A DNA stretch of 45,630 nt, taken from NCBI GenBank assembly GCA_947306225.1, contig CAMZFW010000004.1:1-45630 (forward strand), read 5' to 3'. Below are positions 1 through 8,635 of the stretch, in pieces. Position 1 is the first letter of the stretch; each line of letters begins with the position of its first letter. The position numbers and the translations under genes were made by a program. Below the pieces are notes generated by a model that was not told the origin of the DNA, made no database searches, and saw only the letters and a program-made list of their open reading frames with translations. Origin of the DNA: an uncultured Bacteroidales bacterium (GTDB taxonomy: Bacteria; Bacteroidota; Bacteroidia; Bacteroidales; P3).

Positions 1-286
1 GGATGACATAGTCAAAGCCGGTAATCTCGGTGATGGTGTCCTTCATGTGATAGAACGAGCGGGCGCCGCCGTAGCTCTCGTCGCCCATCATCATGGCGCT
101 CCACTGACGGTCGCTCATGGCACCGGTGCCAGAGTCGGTCAGGAGGTCGATGTAGACGTAGTCGCTCTTCAGCATAAAGATGTTCTGGTGGGCTTCTTCG
201 AGCCATTTTTCGCGCTGTTCGCGGGTGGATTTCTTAATGGGTTCGACCATTTTGATTTTCCACGCTTCTGCAAATGGAAGTTCCAT
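1..286 (-). CDS. tnaA: Tryptophanase, N-terminal part (runs off left edge)
   Basis: Reverse-complement translation from ATG at 286: [95 protein letters not shown], characteristic of tryptophanase/tyrosine phenol-lyase. Not in the ORF track because it is open at the edge. Confidence 0.88.
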   Translation of the reverse strand, partial: MELPFAEAWKIKMVEPIKKSTREQREKWLEEAHQNIFMLKSDYVYIDLLTDSGTGAMSDRQWSAMMMGDESYGGARSFYHMKDTITEITGFDYVI

Positions 287-489
287 AATTATTATATTTT
301 TTAATGATTATTAATAAAAATTGATTGCCAAAATATGCTTTTTTGCCCCTAGGGGTAAAAATAAAACGACCACGGAGAGCAGGCTCAATCCATGGTCACA
401 AAACAGTCATAAACATCTCTTTTCTTAATGTTTAAGAAAAGGATACGAGGGCTTATGTGTAGACTGTTTGTATTCATATTTTGGAATTG

Positions 490-497
490 CAAAAATA
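490..497 (-). promoter_or_regulatory. Candidate Bacteroidetes -7 element (TATTTTTG = TAnnTTTG) upstream of tnaA
   Basis: Plus-strand caaaaata at 490-497 reads TATTTTTG on the minus strand; ~200 nt upstream of the tnaA ATG. Confidence 0.4.
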
Positions 498-560
498 CGC
501 ATTTTTTTTTAAACGGTGAAAAATATTTTGGTAAAGACCGTCAATAAAAGAAATGACCGC

Positions 561-1373
561 TCATTTTTGTCTTCTTTTCTCGAGTTTGAATAGTATTCGC
601 TCGAGATAGTACACCAACTGATACGCCCACTTGTGGTTTCGAATTCGGCGCATCATCATAATATCCTTGATGTATTTGTCGTAATCGGATAGAAAACACG
701 GGGGAACTGTGTCGGACAAAACCAATCTTCGTTCCCTATCCCGTAGAGTTAAATTAGTTTCACTGATACCCGTCATGTCAAAGATTGAAACGTTTGTGTC
801 GACAATTACGGGTTTAATGCCATTCATGGCAACCACCAGCATAAACCATTTCCAGTCGGAAACAATCTTAAGGGACTCATCGTATAATCCATATTTATCG
901 AAAAGAACCTTTTTAATATAGGAAGACGGGTGGTCGAGAGACGAGGTGTAAAATCTTAGAAACGAGTAATTATCGCTGATGGGATTTATATAAATAGAGC
1001 CATCAGGCATCCGCTTGTACATTCGTCCTATGAGTATATCGGGATGGTTGTTCTTCTCTATTTCACTGACCATTCCCGCCACCACATTGTTATCAAATAG
1101 AATGTCCCCGCTATTGAGAAAATGCAGGTATTCGCCGCTGGCCTTCACAATTCCTTTGTTCATGGCATTATAGATGCCCTTGTCGGGTTCCGACAGCCAG
1201 TTGATAGGGCGTGTCTCGGCATACCTTTTAATCGTATCCACACTGCCATCGGTGCTGCCACCATCTACTATGACGTACTCAAAGTCCTCGTAGGTCTGGG
1301 AAACCACGCTCCGAATGGTTTCTTCCAGTCCTTTATTGTTATTCCAGTTGATGGTGATTATGGATAGTGTCAT
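561..1373 (-). CDS. Glycosyltransferase family 2
   Basis: MTLSIITINWNNNKGLEETIRSVVSQTYEDFEYVIVDGGSTDGS, GT-A fold GT2 N-terminus. Start trimmed to the Met at 1373. Confidence 0.9.
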   Translation of the reverse strand: MTLSIITINWNNNKGLEETIRSVVSQTYEDFEYVIVDGGSTDGSVDTIKRYAETRPINWLSEPDKGIYNAMNKGIVKASGEYLHFLNSGDILFDNNVVAGMVSEIEKNNHPDILIGRMYKRMPDGSIYINPISDNYSFLRFYTSSLDHPSSYIKKVLFDKYGLYDESLKIVSDWKWFMLVVAMNGIKPVIVDTNVSIFDMTGISETNLTLRDRERRLVLSDTVPPCFLSDYDKYIKDIMMMRRIRNHKWAYQLVYYLERILFKLEKRRQK

Positions 1374-1436
1374 AACGAAATCTGCATTCAAAAAAAGCAG
1401 AACAACAGGGTTCTGCTTCACAAGCTTCAATGCTTG

Positions 1437-1524
1437 CGGAAAGGAAGGGATTCGAACCCTTGAAGCGCTTTTAACGCTTACTCGCTTTCCAGGCGGGCCT
1501 CTTCAACCACTCGAGCACCTTTCC
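1437..1524 (-). tRNA. tRNA-Ser(GGA)
   Basis: Reverse complement GGAAAGGTGCTCGAGTGGTTGAAGAGGCCCGCCTGGAAAGCGAGTAAGCGTTAAAAGCGCTTCAAGGGTTCGAATCCCTTCCTTTCCG: 7-bp acceptor GGAAAGG/CCTTTCC, anticodon loop CTGGAAA, long variable arm, GGTTCGAATCC T-arm. CCA not encoded. Confidence 0.92.
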
Positions 1525-1616
1525 GTTGGTTAAATTTCAGTTCGTTTTCGGGGCTTTCCCCTCGGCGAAATCGGCTGCAAAAGTACTACTTTTTTTACAA
1601 ATAGCAAAAAAAAATG

Positions 1617-1624
1617 TATCTTTG
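1617..1624 (+). promoter_or_regulatory. Candidate -7 element TATCTTTG
   Basis: TAnnTTTG motif 43 bp upstream of the 1667 ATG. Confidence 0.5.
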
Positions 1625-1666
1625 CAATCAAAGTTTTTTTGGGAAGTATAATTAATCTTATTAAAA

Positions 1667-3304
1667 ATGAAGAAATTATCTATTTTTGTTATGGCTATCT
1701 CAATGCTTGCAGCGGTGGGATGCAAGAACAACAAATCGGAAGAAAAATCCGAACTTCAACAAAAAGTTGACGAGTATGCCGAGTTTACCCTCACCACTGA
1801 TTTGAGTGTGCTCAGCGACAAGGAAAAACAACTTCTCCCCATCTTCATCCAGATTGCCGACATCATGGACGAACTCTACTGGGAACAGTACTTCGGTGCT
1901 GAAAACCGTGCCAGCCTCGACACCATCAGCGACCCCCACATGAAGCAGTTTGCCCTCATCCAGTACGGTGCCTGGGACCGTCTGGGCGAAGAGAAACCCT
2001 TCATCCCCGGCTATGGTGAGCGTCCCGCCGGTTGCAATTTCTATCCCGTCGATATGACGGCTGAAGAGTACGACGCCCTTGCCGACCCCGAGAAGAGCAG
2101 CCAGTACACCGTCATCCGTCGCGACGAGAACGGTGCCCTCAAGGTGGTGCCCTACCATGTCGAGTATGCCGACCGCCTTGCCAAGGTCGACAGCCTCTTC
2201 GGCCTCGCCATCGACCTGGCCGAGGATCCCGGCATGAAGAACTACCTCATCGAACGCCGCAAAGCCATCATGACCGACGACTACTATGCCAGCGACGTGG
2301 CTTGGATGAACATGAAGGAGAGCAAGCTCGACTTCGTGGTCGGCCCCATTGAGAACTACGACGACGGCCTCTACGGCAACAAGACCTCCTACGAGTCGTT
2401 CATCCTCGTCAAGGACGTAAAGTGGAGCAACGACCTCGCCAAGTTTGTCGGCATGCTGCCCATGCTGCAGCAGGAGCTGCCCTGCGATCCCAAATACAAG
2501 CCCGCCATGGAAGGCTCGGCCAGCGACCTCAACGTCTACGACGTTATCTACTACGCCGGCGACTGCAATGCGGGTTCCAAGACCATCGCCATCAACCTGC
2601 CCAACGACGAGCGCATCCACAAGACCATGGGTGCCCGCCGTCTGCAGCTCAAGAACGCCATGCAGGCCAAGTTCGAGACCATCCTCATGCCCATTGCCAA
2701 TCTCCTCGTCTGCGACGACCAGCTCGACAATGTCAACTTCAACGCCTTCTTCAGCAACGTCTGCTTCCACGAAGTGGCCCACGGCCTAGGCATCAAGAAC
2801 ACCGTCACCGACGGCAAGAGCATGCGCGAAGCCCTTGGCAAGGAGTACAGCAAGTGGGAGGAAGCCAAAGCCGACATTTGCGGCCTGTTCCTCACCACCA
2901 AGCTCATCGAAATGGGCGAGATTACCAACTGCACCAAGGAAGATGCCTTCGTCACCTTCATCGCTGGCATATTGCGCAGTGTCCGCTTCGGTGCCACCGA
3001 GGCTCACGGCATCGCCAACATGATGTGCTTCAACTACCTTCAGGACCAGGGTGCCTTCACTCGCAACGAGCAAGGCAAGTATGTCATCAATGTCGAGAAG
3101 GCCGAAGAGGCTATGAAGAGCTGGGCCGCACTCATCCTGCAGGTTGAAGGCGAAGGTGATATCGAGTTTGCCGGCAGCTATGCCGCCAAGAATGGCACCA
3201 TCCGTCCCGACCTCCAGAAAGACCTCGACATGATTGCAACCAACAACATACCTCGTGACATCCGTTACAACCAGGGCTTGAAAGCTCTCGGTCTAGTAAA
3301 GTAA
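1667..3304 (+). CDS. Dipeptidyl-peptidase III (M49)-like zinc hydrolase, predicted lipoprotein
   Basis: Lipoprotein signal (MLAAVGC); zinc motif FHEVAHGLG (HEXXH) followed ~45 aa later by EEAKADICGLF, as in M49-like hydrolases. Confidence 0.75.
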   Translation: MKKLSIFVMAISMLAAVGCKNNKSEEKSELQQKVDEYAEFTLTTDLSVLSDKEKQLLPIFIQIADIMDELYWEQYFGAENRASLDTISDPHMKQFALIQYGAWDRLGEEKPFIPGYGERPAGCNFYPVDMTAEEYDALADPEKSSQYTVIRRDENGALKVVPYHVEYADRLAKVDSLFGLAIDLAEDPGMKNYLIERRKAIMTDDYYASDVAWMNMKESKLDFVVGPIENYDDGLYGNKTSYESFILVKDVKWSNDLAKFVGMLPMLQQELPCDPKYKPAMEGSASDLNVYDVIYYAGDCNAGSKTIAINLPNDERIHKTMGARRLQLKNAMQAKFETILMPIANLLVCDDQLDNVNFNAFFSNVCFHEVAHGLGIKNTVTDGKSMREALGKEYSKWEEAKADICGLFLTTKLIEMGEITNCTKEDAFVTFIAGILRSVRFGATEAHGIANMMCFNYLQDQGAFTRNEQGKYVINVEKAEEAMKSWAALILQVEGEGDIEFAGSYAAKNGTIRPDLQKDLDMIATNNIPRDIRYNQGLKALGLVK

Positions 3305-3327
3305 TAGATTTGTTTTCATGTTCTTAC

Positions 3328-3360
3328 GGGGCATCCTCCTTTGCAGGGTGTCCCTTTTTT
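3328..3360 (+). terminator. Rho-independent terminator
   Basis: GGGGCATCCT / AGGGTGTCCC stem (with G-U pairs) followed by T6, just after the 1667-3304 CDS. Confidence 0.7.
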
Positions 3361-3390
3361 CTTTGCGTTCCATAAACTTTTTTCCGTCAT

Positions 3391-3475
3391 CCGTACCACA
3401 TTGTACCGCATCCTACCGCATTGTACCGCATTTTATCGATTCTTACCGCATTCTACCGCATCTTACCGATTCTAG
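3391..3475. repeat. Degenerate 10-bp tandem repeat (consensus ~TTNTACCGCA), about 8-9 units
   Basis: ccgtaccaca ttgtaccgca tcctaccgca ttgtaccgca ttttatcgat tcttaccgca ttctaccgca tcttaccgat tctag. Confidence 0.85.
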
Positions 3476-3488
3476 CTCATAAAGGGGT

Positions 3489-3549
3489 CGTTTGCCGTCG
3501 CCTGGACGGCAAACGATCGGATAACGAACGGCAAACGAACGGATAAGTG
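3489..3549. repeat. Perfect 11-bp inverted repeat followed by a 22-bp direct repeat
   Basis: CGTTTGCCGTC-gcctg-GACGGCAAACG (3489-3515); then ACGGCAAACGATCGGATAACGA (3506-3527) repeated as ACGGCAAACGAACGGATAAGTG (3528-3549). Confidence 0.85.
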
Positions 3550-3692
3550 CTGGATGAAGAGAGGCCTTTTTTTGGCAGAAAGAAGATTGGGAGACGAGGG
3601 TGACGACATGGGCATAGGGGAGGAGAGAAGGTCGGAGGGCGGGTGAGGGGAGGGGAAATGAAAATGTAAAATTAAAAATTATATAAAAAACC

Positions 3693-3722
3693 TTTACGTT
3701 TCTATAAAAATTCGTATATTTG
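3693..3722 (+). promoter_or_regulatory. Promoter of the polysaccharide operon (-7 TATATTTG at 3715-3722)
   Basis: TAnnTTTG match with a weak TTTA -33-like element at ~3693 (19-nt phase); start of a ~300 nt untranslated leader before the UpxY-like CDS. Confidence 0.6.
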
Positions 3723-3781
3723 CAAATTGGATTTGTGCAGAGCATATAGTGCAATGCACGGAATATAGGTTGATTACGCTA

Positions 3782-3801
3782 CCGCCCTTGGATAGGGGCG
3801 G
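3782..3801 (+). promoter_or_regulatory. Leader hairpin CCGCCC-ttggatag-GGGCGG
   Basis: 6-bp GC-only stem within the leader ahead of the UpxY-like gene. Confidence 0.45.
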
Positions 3802-4030
3802 ACGTAGAATTGGGAAAGAACAAACCAAGAATCATCCAGAAGCTCCATGCCGTTGCATAGGAGGAAGGGAGAGATTGTGCCTATATGAGAGGGTAATTCA
3901 TGAAGAAACGATGGTGTGTGTTAAGCATGGGCGGCGGATGAATGGGAATGAAAAAGGGAGAGTAGCGAGGGGTGTGTGAGTGTGAGAAATGGGAATGAGA
4001 ATAGTCAATATACGCTAGAAGTGAGGAGAG

Positions 4031-4522
4031 ATGACAGACGAAGGGAAGTCAGGGATTGAACGGTGGTACGCGGTGAAGGTATACTATAACAGGATGACGC
4101 CGTTGCGAGAGCAACTGGCAGCGGATGGAGTGAACTACTTTATTCCGAGTATGATTACTTCACTGCTGTTCTTACAGACAAGTGCTGAGTACCTGGCGCA
4201 TTTCGAGGATAGCTATCATGATAGGTTGTGGGTGTATCGCGATCCGCTGACGCGTAAGCCTTCGATGATTCCCGACCGTGAGATGGAGGTGTTTATCTTT
4301 GTGTGTACGGCAGGCCAACAGGGTCTGTGCTATTTGGGTGACGACAGGCCCGAGTATCATCTGGGCGACCGAGTGAGGGTGACAGAGGGCCAGTTCAAGG
4401 GTGCCGAAGGATATATCAAACGAATTAAGAAAGACCGCCGTTTGGTGGTGAGCATTAGAGGTGTGGCTGCGGTTGCAACCACTTATATACCGCCTCAGTT
4501 TTTAGAAACGATTAGCGAATGA
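4031..4522 (+). CDS. upxY: UpxY-family transcription antiterminator (NusG-like)
   Basis: N-terminal WYAVKVYYNR...LREQLAADGVNYFIPS (NGN) and C-terminal KOW-like GDRVRVTEGQFKGAEGYIKRIKKDRRLVVSIRG; first gene of a polysaccharide operon. Confidence 0.85.
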   Translation: MTDEGKSGIERWYAVKVYYNRMTPLREQLAADGVNYFIPSMITSLLFLQTSAEYLAHFEDSYHDRLWVYRDPLTRKPSMIPDREMEVFIFVCTAGQQGLCYLGDDRPEYHLGDRVRVTEGQFKGAEGYIKRIKKDRRLVVSIRGVAAVATTYIPPQFLETISE

Positions 4523-5706
4523 GGAAACCACTATTTCCGTTGAATCCCATCAAGGAGAAGATGTACCTGCCATCGGGCAATTTTGTCGAGGCGGGGAGTG
4601 AGGGTTGTGATGATTTGACGGCGGACGAGATAGAGAATGCCGATGTGCGCAGGGTTTTCGAATATGTGGAGTCGGAGCCGATTAAGCAGGTGTACAGATG
4701 GTTTGCGGACCATCGTGGCGAGTTTGCTCCCACCACGTTGCTATGGGGTGTGAAGAATAATGGGGGTGACCCGATTCCGAGGTGCGAGGCGGAGGGAGGC
4801 TTGTATGAGGCTATCTTTGTGCAGAGACCGCTGCATACGATATATGAGTTGGATAAGTTTTTGTTTAGCGCCAACGAGAATCTGACGCAGGGAGGCTATC
4901 TGGTGTGCTGCTGCCGCACGTCGTCGGTGAAGAAGGCGGTTATTTACAACCGCTATCCGAGGGGGATACGGCGGATTTATTATGGTTTTCATTATCTGTG
5001 GCACCGGGTGTTCCCGAAGGTGGCGGGTTTGAAGAATATCTATTTTGCAGTCACCAAGGGTCGTAATAGGACTTTCCACCGGGTGGAGATTTTGGGACGT
5101 CTGTACCGTGCAGGGTTTGAGGTGGTGTATGAGAATACGGCGCACGGAGAGTTCCGAGTGATAGCCCGCAAAGCGAAAGAACCTATAAGGGAGGGTATCC
5201 CGAGTTCGTCGCCCATCGCCAAGTTGCGTCGTGTGGGCAAAAATGGTAAGATTATCACGGTGTATAAGTTCCGCACAATGTATTCGTATAGCGAATATCT
5301 GCAGGAATATGTGTATCAGCACCGCCGATTGGATAAGAGTGGCAAATTCTACCATGACTACAGGGTGAACACGATGGGGGCTTTTTTGCGTAAGACATGG
5401 CTTGACGAGCTACCGATGGTGGTGAATATGCTGAAGGGTGAATTAAAGTTGGTGGGGGTGAGGCCATTGTCAAGGCAATTCTTCAGCCTGTATACTCCTG
5501 AGATGCAGCAGTTGCGCATACAAACGAAGCCAGGATTGCTGCCGCCACTCTATTACGAGAAGGAGCAGCCTGAGACACTGGAGGGTATCCAGGAGTCGGA
5601 ACGCAGATATGTGGAAGCCTATTTGAAGCATCCCTTCAGAACGGACTGGAAGTATTTTTGGGGCATTGTAGGGAATATTTTCCTTAAGCATAAACATTCA
5701 CATTAA
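4519..5706 (+). CDS. Sugar (phosphoglycosyl) transferase domain fused to an N-terminal methyltransferase-like domain
   Basis: C-terminal RRVGKNGKIITVYKFRTM ... LRKTWLDELPMVVNMLKGELKLVGVRPLS is diagnostic of bacterial sugar transferases (DE catalytic dyad). The N-terminal ~220 aa resembles a SAM-methyltransferase-like domain. Confidence 0.8.
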   Translation: MRKPLFPLNPIKEKMYLPSGNFVEAGSEGCDDLTADEIENADVRRVFEYVESEPIKQVYRWFADHRGEFAPTTLLWGVKNNGGDPIPRCEAEGGLYEAIFVQRPLHTIYELDKFLFSANENLTQGGYLVCCCRTSSVKKAVIYNRYPRGIRRIYYGFHYLWHRVFPKVAGLKNIYFAVTKGRNRTFHRVEILGRLYRAGFEVVYENTAHGEFRVIARKAKEPIREGIPSSSPIAKLRRVGKNGKIITVYKFRTMYSYSEYLQEYVYQHRRLDKSGKFYHDYRVNTMGAFLRKTWLDELPMVVNMLKGELKLVGVRPLSRQFFSLYTPEMQQLRIQTKPGLLPPLYYEKEQPETLEGIQESERRYVEAYLKHPFRTDWKYFWGIVGNIFLKHKHSH

Positions 5707-5727
5707 AATAATACAGAGTTTTCAATA

Positions 5728-6597
5728 ATGAACGAGACACAAGAATGGACAACCGTCATTCAACCGAAAGACAAGTTGCTGTCGGTTGATTTTAAAGAGT
5801 TATGGAGGTATCGTGATTTGTATACGCTGTTTGTGAAGCGGAATATTATTACGCAGTATAAGCAGACAGTGTTGGGGCCGCTATGGTTTGTGATACAGCC
5901 AGTACTGACGGTCATTATGTACATGGTGGTGTTTGGCGGTATCGCGGGTATTGCTACCGACGATATACCTCAGCCGTTGTTTTATTTGGCGGGTACCTGT
6001 ATGTGGCAATATTTTTCGGACTGCCTTGGAAAAACATCTAATACGTTTGTAAACAACAGCGGTCTATTTGGAAAGGTCTATTTCCCACGATTGATAACGC
6101 CATTGTCCAACGTGACATCCAACCTATTGAGATTTGGCATCCAGATGAGTCTGTTCATTGTGGTGTATGTCATCTATGCAATACGCGGTTGTAATGCTCA
6201 TTTGACGTGGTACCTATTGCTGTTCCCTCTATTGGTAATGATGATGGCGGGACTGGCGTTGGGGTTCGGTCTGGTTATCTCCAGTATGACTACGAAGTAT
6301 AGGGACTTGCAGATTCTGTTCTCGTTTGTGGTGTCGTTGTGGATGTATGCCACACCTATTGTATATCCGTTGAGCTTGGTGAAGGGCAAGGTGGCAGCAG
6401 GTTTTGACCTGTATACCATCATGCGCCTGAATCCAGTGACGCCAGTGCTTGAGACCTTCAAATATGGTGCCTTGGGTGCGGGTGAGTTTATCGGTTGGCA
6501 GTGGTTGGCATATAGTTTTGTCTTTATGGTAGCGCTACTTGCCTTGGGCGTGGTCATCTTTAACAAGACTCAGAAGAGTTTCATGGATACGGTGTAA
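5728..6597 (+). CDS. wzm: Polysaccharide ABC-2 exporter permease (Wzm type)
   Basis: [42 protein letters not shown], typical of O-antigen/polysaccharide ABC permeases; about six hydrophobic segments. Confidence 0.92.
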   Translation: MNETQEWTTVIQPKDKLLSVDFKELWRYRDLYTLFVKRNIITQYKQTVLGPLWFVIQPVLTVIMYMVVFGGIAGIATDDIPQPLFYLAGTCMWQYFSDCLGKTSNTFVNNSGLFGKVYFPRLITPLSNVTSNLLRFGIQMSLFIVVYVIYAIRGCNAHLTWYLLLFPLLVMMMAGLALGFGLVISSMTTKYRDLQILFSFVVSLWMYATPIVYPLSLVKGKVAAGFDLYTIMRLNPVTPVLETFKYGALGAGEFIGWQWLAYSFVFMVALLALGVVIFNKTQKSFMDTV

Positions 6598-6604
6598 AAG
6601 TATT

Positions 6605-7693
6605 ATGAAGTCGGCACTCATAACAGGTATAACGGGACAGGACGGAAGCTATCTTGCAGAGTTCCTCTTGGAAAAGGGGTATGATGTGCATGGTGTCATA
6701 CGTCGTTCGTCGGTTGACTATCGTGAGCGGATAGCGCACTTGGAGGGTCATGAGCGTTTCCATCTGCACTATGGCGACATGGGTGACACGCTGAGTGTCA
6801 TTCAGGTGGTAGGGAAAGTGAGACCGACTGAGATATACAACTTGGCGGCGCAGAGCCATGTGCAGGTTAGTTTTGATGCTCCTGAATATACAGCCAATGT
6901 CGATGCGACAGGTGTGTTGCGTATTCTTGAGGCGGTGCGTCACTGTGGATTGGAGAAGAGTTGCCGTATTTATCAGGCGAGCACATCGGAGCTGTATGGT
7001 CGTGTGGTTTCGGTGCCGCAGAACGAAGAGACTCCGTTTTATCCATACAGTCCGTATGCTGTGGCAAAGTTGTATGGATATTGGATAGTGAAGGAGTATC
7101 GTGAGGCATACAATATGTTCTGCTGTAATGGCATATTGTTCAACCATGAGAGCGAGCGGCGGGGAGAGACGTTTGTGACGCGTAAGATTACGCTGGCGGC
7201 GGCGCGTATCCGCCAAGGCAGGCAGGAGAAACTGCTGTTGGGCAACCTGTCGTCGTTGCGCGATTGGGGCTATGCCAAGGACTATGTGGAGTGTATGTGG
7301 ATGATATTGCAGAACGAGAATCCTGAGGACTTTGTCATTGCCACAGGCGAACAGCATAGTGTGAGAGAGTTTTGTCAGCTGGCTTTCCATTATGTAGGCA
7401 TCGAGTTGCGTTGGGAAGGCGAAGGTATTGACGAGAAAGGTATTGACAAGGCTACGGGAAAAGTGCTGGTGGAGGTGAGCCCCGATTTCTACCGTCCCAC
7501 TGATGTGGTAAACTTGCTGGGTGACCCGTCGAAGGCGAAGCGAATGTTAGGCTGGAACCCATCGAAGACACCTTTTGAGAAGTTGGTGAAGTTGATGGTG
7601 GAAAATGATATGGCAAAGGTAGCCTCCGACGAAGCGGCAGCAAAGGTACGCTGCAACCTCGCCGAATACCTCGAAAAAGGAATAGTAAAATGA
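6605..7693 (+). CDS. gmd: GDP-mannose 4,6-dehydratase
   Basis: [36 protein letters not shown] ... [20 protein letters not shown]; start trimmed to Met at 6605. Confidence 0.95.
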   Translation: MKSALITGITGQDGSYLAEFLLEKGYDVHGVIRRSSVDYRERIAHLEGHERFHLHYGDMGDTLSVIQVVGKVRPTEIYNLAAQSHVQVSFDAPEYTANVDATGVLRILEAVRHCGLEKSCRIYQASTSELYGRVVSVPQNEETPFYPYSPYAVAKLYGYWIVKEYREAYNMFCCNGILFNHESERRGETFVTRKITLAAARIRQGRQEKLLLGNLSSLRDWGYAKDYVECMWMILQNENPEDFVIATGEQHSVREFCQLAFHYVGIELRWEGEGIDEKGIDKATGKVLVEVSPDFYRPTDVVNLLGDPSKAKRMLGWNPSKTPFEKLVKLMVENDMAKVASDEAAAKVRCNLAEYLEKGIVK

Positions 7694-8631
7694 ACAAGGA
7701 TTCCAAGATATATGTGGCAGGCCATCGCGGCATGGTTGGTTCAGCCATTGTGCGTGAATTGCAGAGGCAGGGCTATACCAACATTATCACGCGTACGCAT
7801 GCAGAGTTGGATCTTACACGGCAGGAAGCAGTGGAACGTTTTTTTGAGGGAGAAAGGCCTGAGTACGTTTTTCTGGCGGCAGCCAAGGTTGGCGGTATTG
7901 TTGCCAACCAGAGTGCGTTGGCCGATTTTATGTACGAGAATATGATATTGGAAATGAATGTCATCCACTCGGCATGGCGCAATGGTTGCAAGAAATTGGA
8001 ATTCTTGGGGTCGAGTTGCATCTATCCCCGATTGGCACCCCAGCCTATGCAGGAGAGCTGCCTGTTGACTTCGGAATTGGAAAAGACTAATGAGGCTTAC
8101 GCCTTGGCAAAGATATCGGGACTGAAATATTGTGAATATCTCAATAGACAATACGGCACAGACTATATCAGTGTGATGCCGACTAATTTGTATGGTCCAA
8201 ACGACAATTACCATCCCGAACATAGTCATGTGCTCCCAGCCATGATACGACGTTTCCACGAGGCGAAGGAGGCAGAGCTCAAAGAAGTGGTGTGCTGGGG
8301 CGATGGGTCACCGCTACGCGAGTTTCTCTATGTTGATGATTTGGCTAACTTGTGTGTGTTCTTAATGAACCATTATAGTGGCAACGAGACAGTCAATGCC
8401 GGCACAGGTAAGGAGATTACCATCAAGGAGCTTGCCGAGCTGGTGGCACGAACCGTTGGCTATCAAGGAACGATAAAATGGGATGCCAGCCGACCTAATG
8501 GTACCCCCCGAAAGCTGCTCGATGTCAGCAAGGCGACGCGGCTAGGATGGACATATAAGACCGAGCTGGACGAAGGCATCCGTCTGGCATACGACGATTT
8601 TTTACACTCACCCTTACGGGCTGAAAGATAA
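7690..8631 (+). CDS. fcl: GDP-L-fucose synthase
   Basis: [23 protein letters not shown] ... [38 protein letters not shown]. Confidence 0.95.
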   Translation: MNKDSKIYVAGHRGMVGSAIVRELQRQGYTNIITRTHAELDLTRQEAVERFFEGERPEYVFLAAAKVGGIVANQSALADFMYENMILEMNVIHSAWRNGCKKLEFLGSSCIYPRLAPQPMQESCLLTSELEKTNEAYALAKISGLKYCEYLNRQYGTDYISVMPTNLYGPNDNYHPEHSHVLPAMIRRFHEAKEAELKEVVCWGDGSPLREFLYVDDLANLCVFLMNHYSGNETVNAGTGKEITIKELAELVARTVGYQGTIKWDASRPNGTPRKLLDVSKATRLGWTYKTELDEGIRLAYDDFLHSPLRAER

Positions 8632-8635
8632 TATT

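Noticed and set aside
1437-1524. tRNA-Ser as an integration site for a mobile island
   Set aside because: No integrase, no direct repeat of the tRNA 3' end detected by eye in the window.
1700-2782. 360-aa minus-strand ORF opposite the M49-like gene (and 2422-3147, 2551-2997, 2786-3073 shadows)
   Set aside because: Low-complexity translations (e.g. VVADEEIGNGHEDGLELGLHGV) arise from strong codon bias of the genuine plus-strand CDS with signal peptide and zinc motif.
3391-3475. Possible CRISPR-like array
   Set aside because: Repeats are contiguous 10-mers with no spacers and no cas genes nearby.
3749-3979. 76-aa ORF in the UpxY leader
   Set aside because: No recognisable family, no clear RBS, sits in the expected untranslated leader; better explained as regulatory RNA.
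4741-5355. 204-aa minus-strand ORF inside the sugar-transferase gene
   Set aside because: Antisense shadow of a well-supported CDS; translation lacks recognisable motifs.
6581-7390. 269-aa minus-strand ORF opposite gmd
   Set aside because: Antisense shadow of a clear GDP-mannose 4,6-dehydratase.
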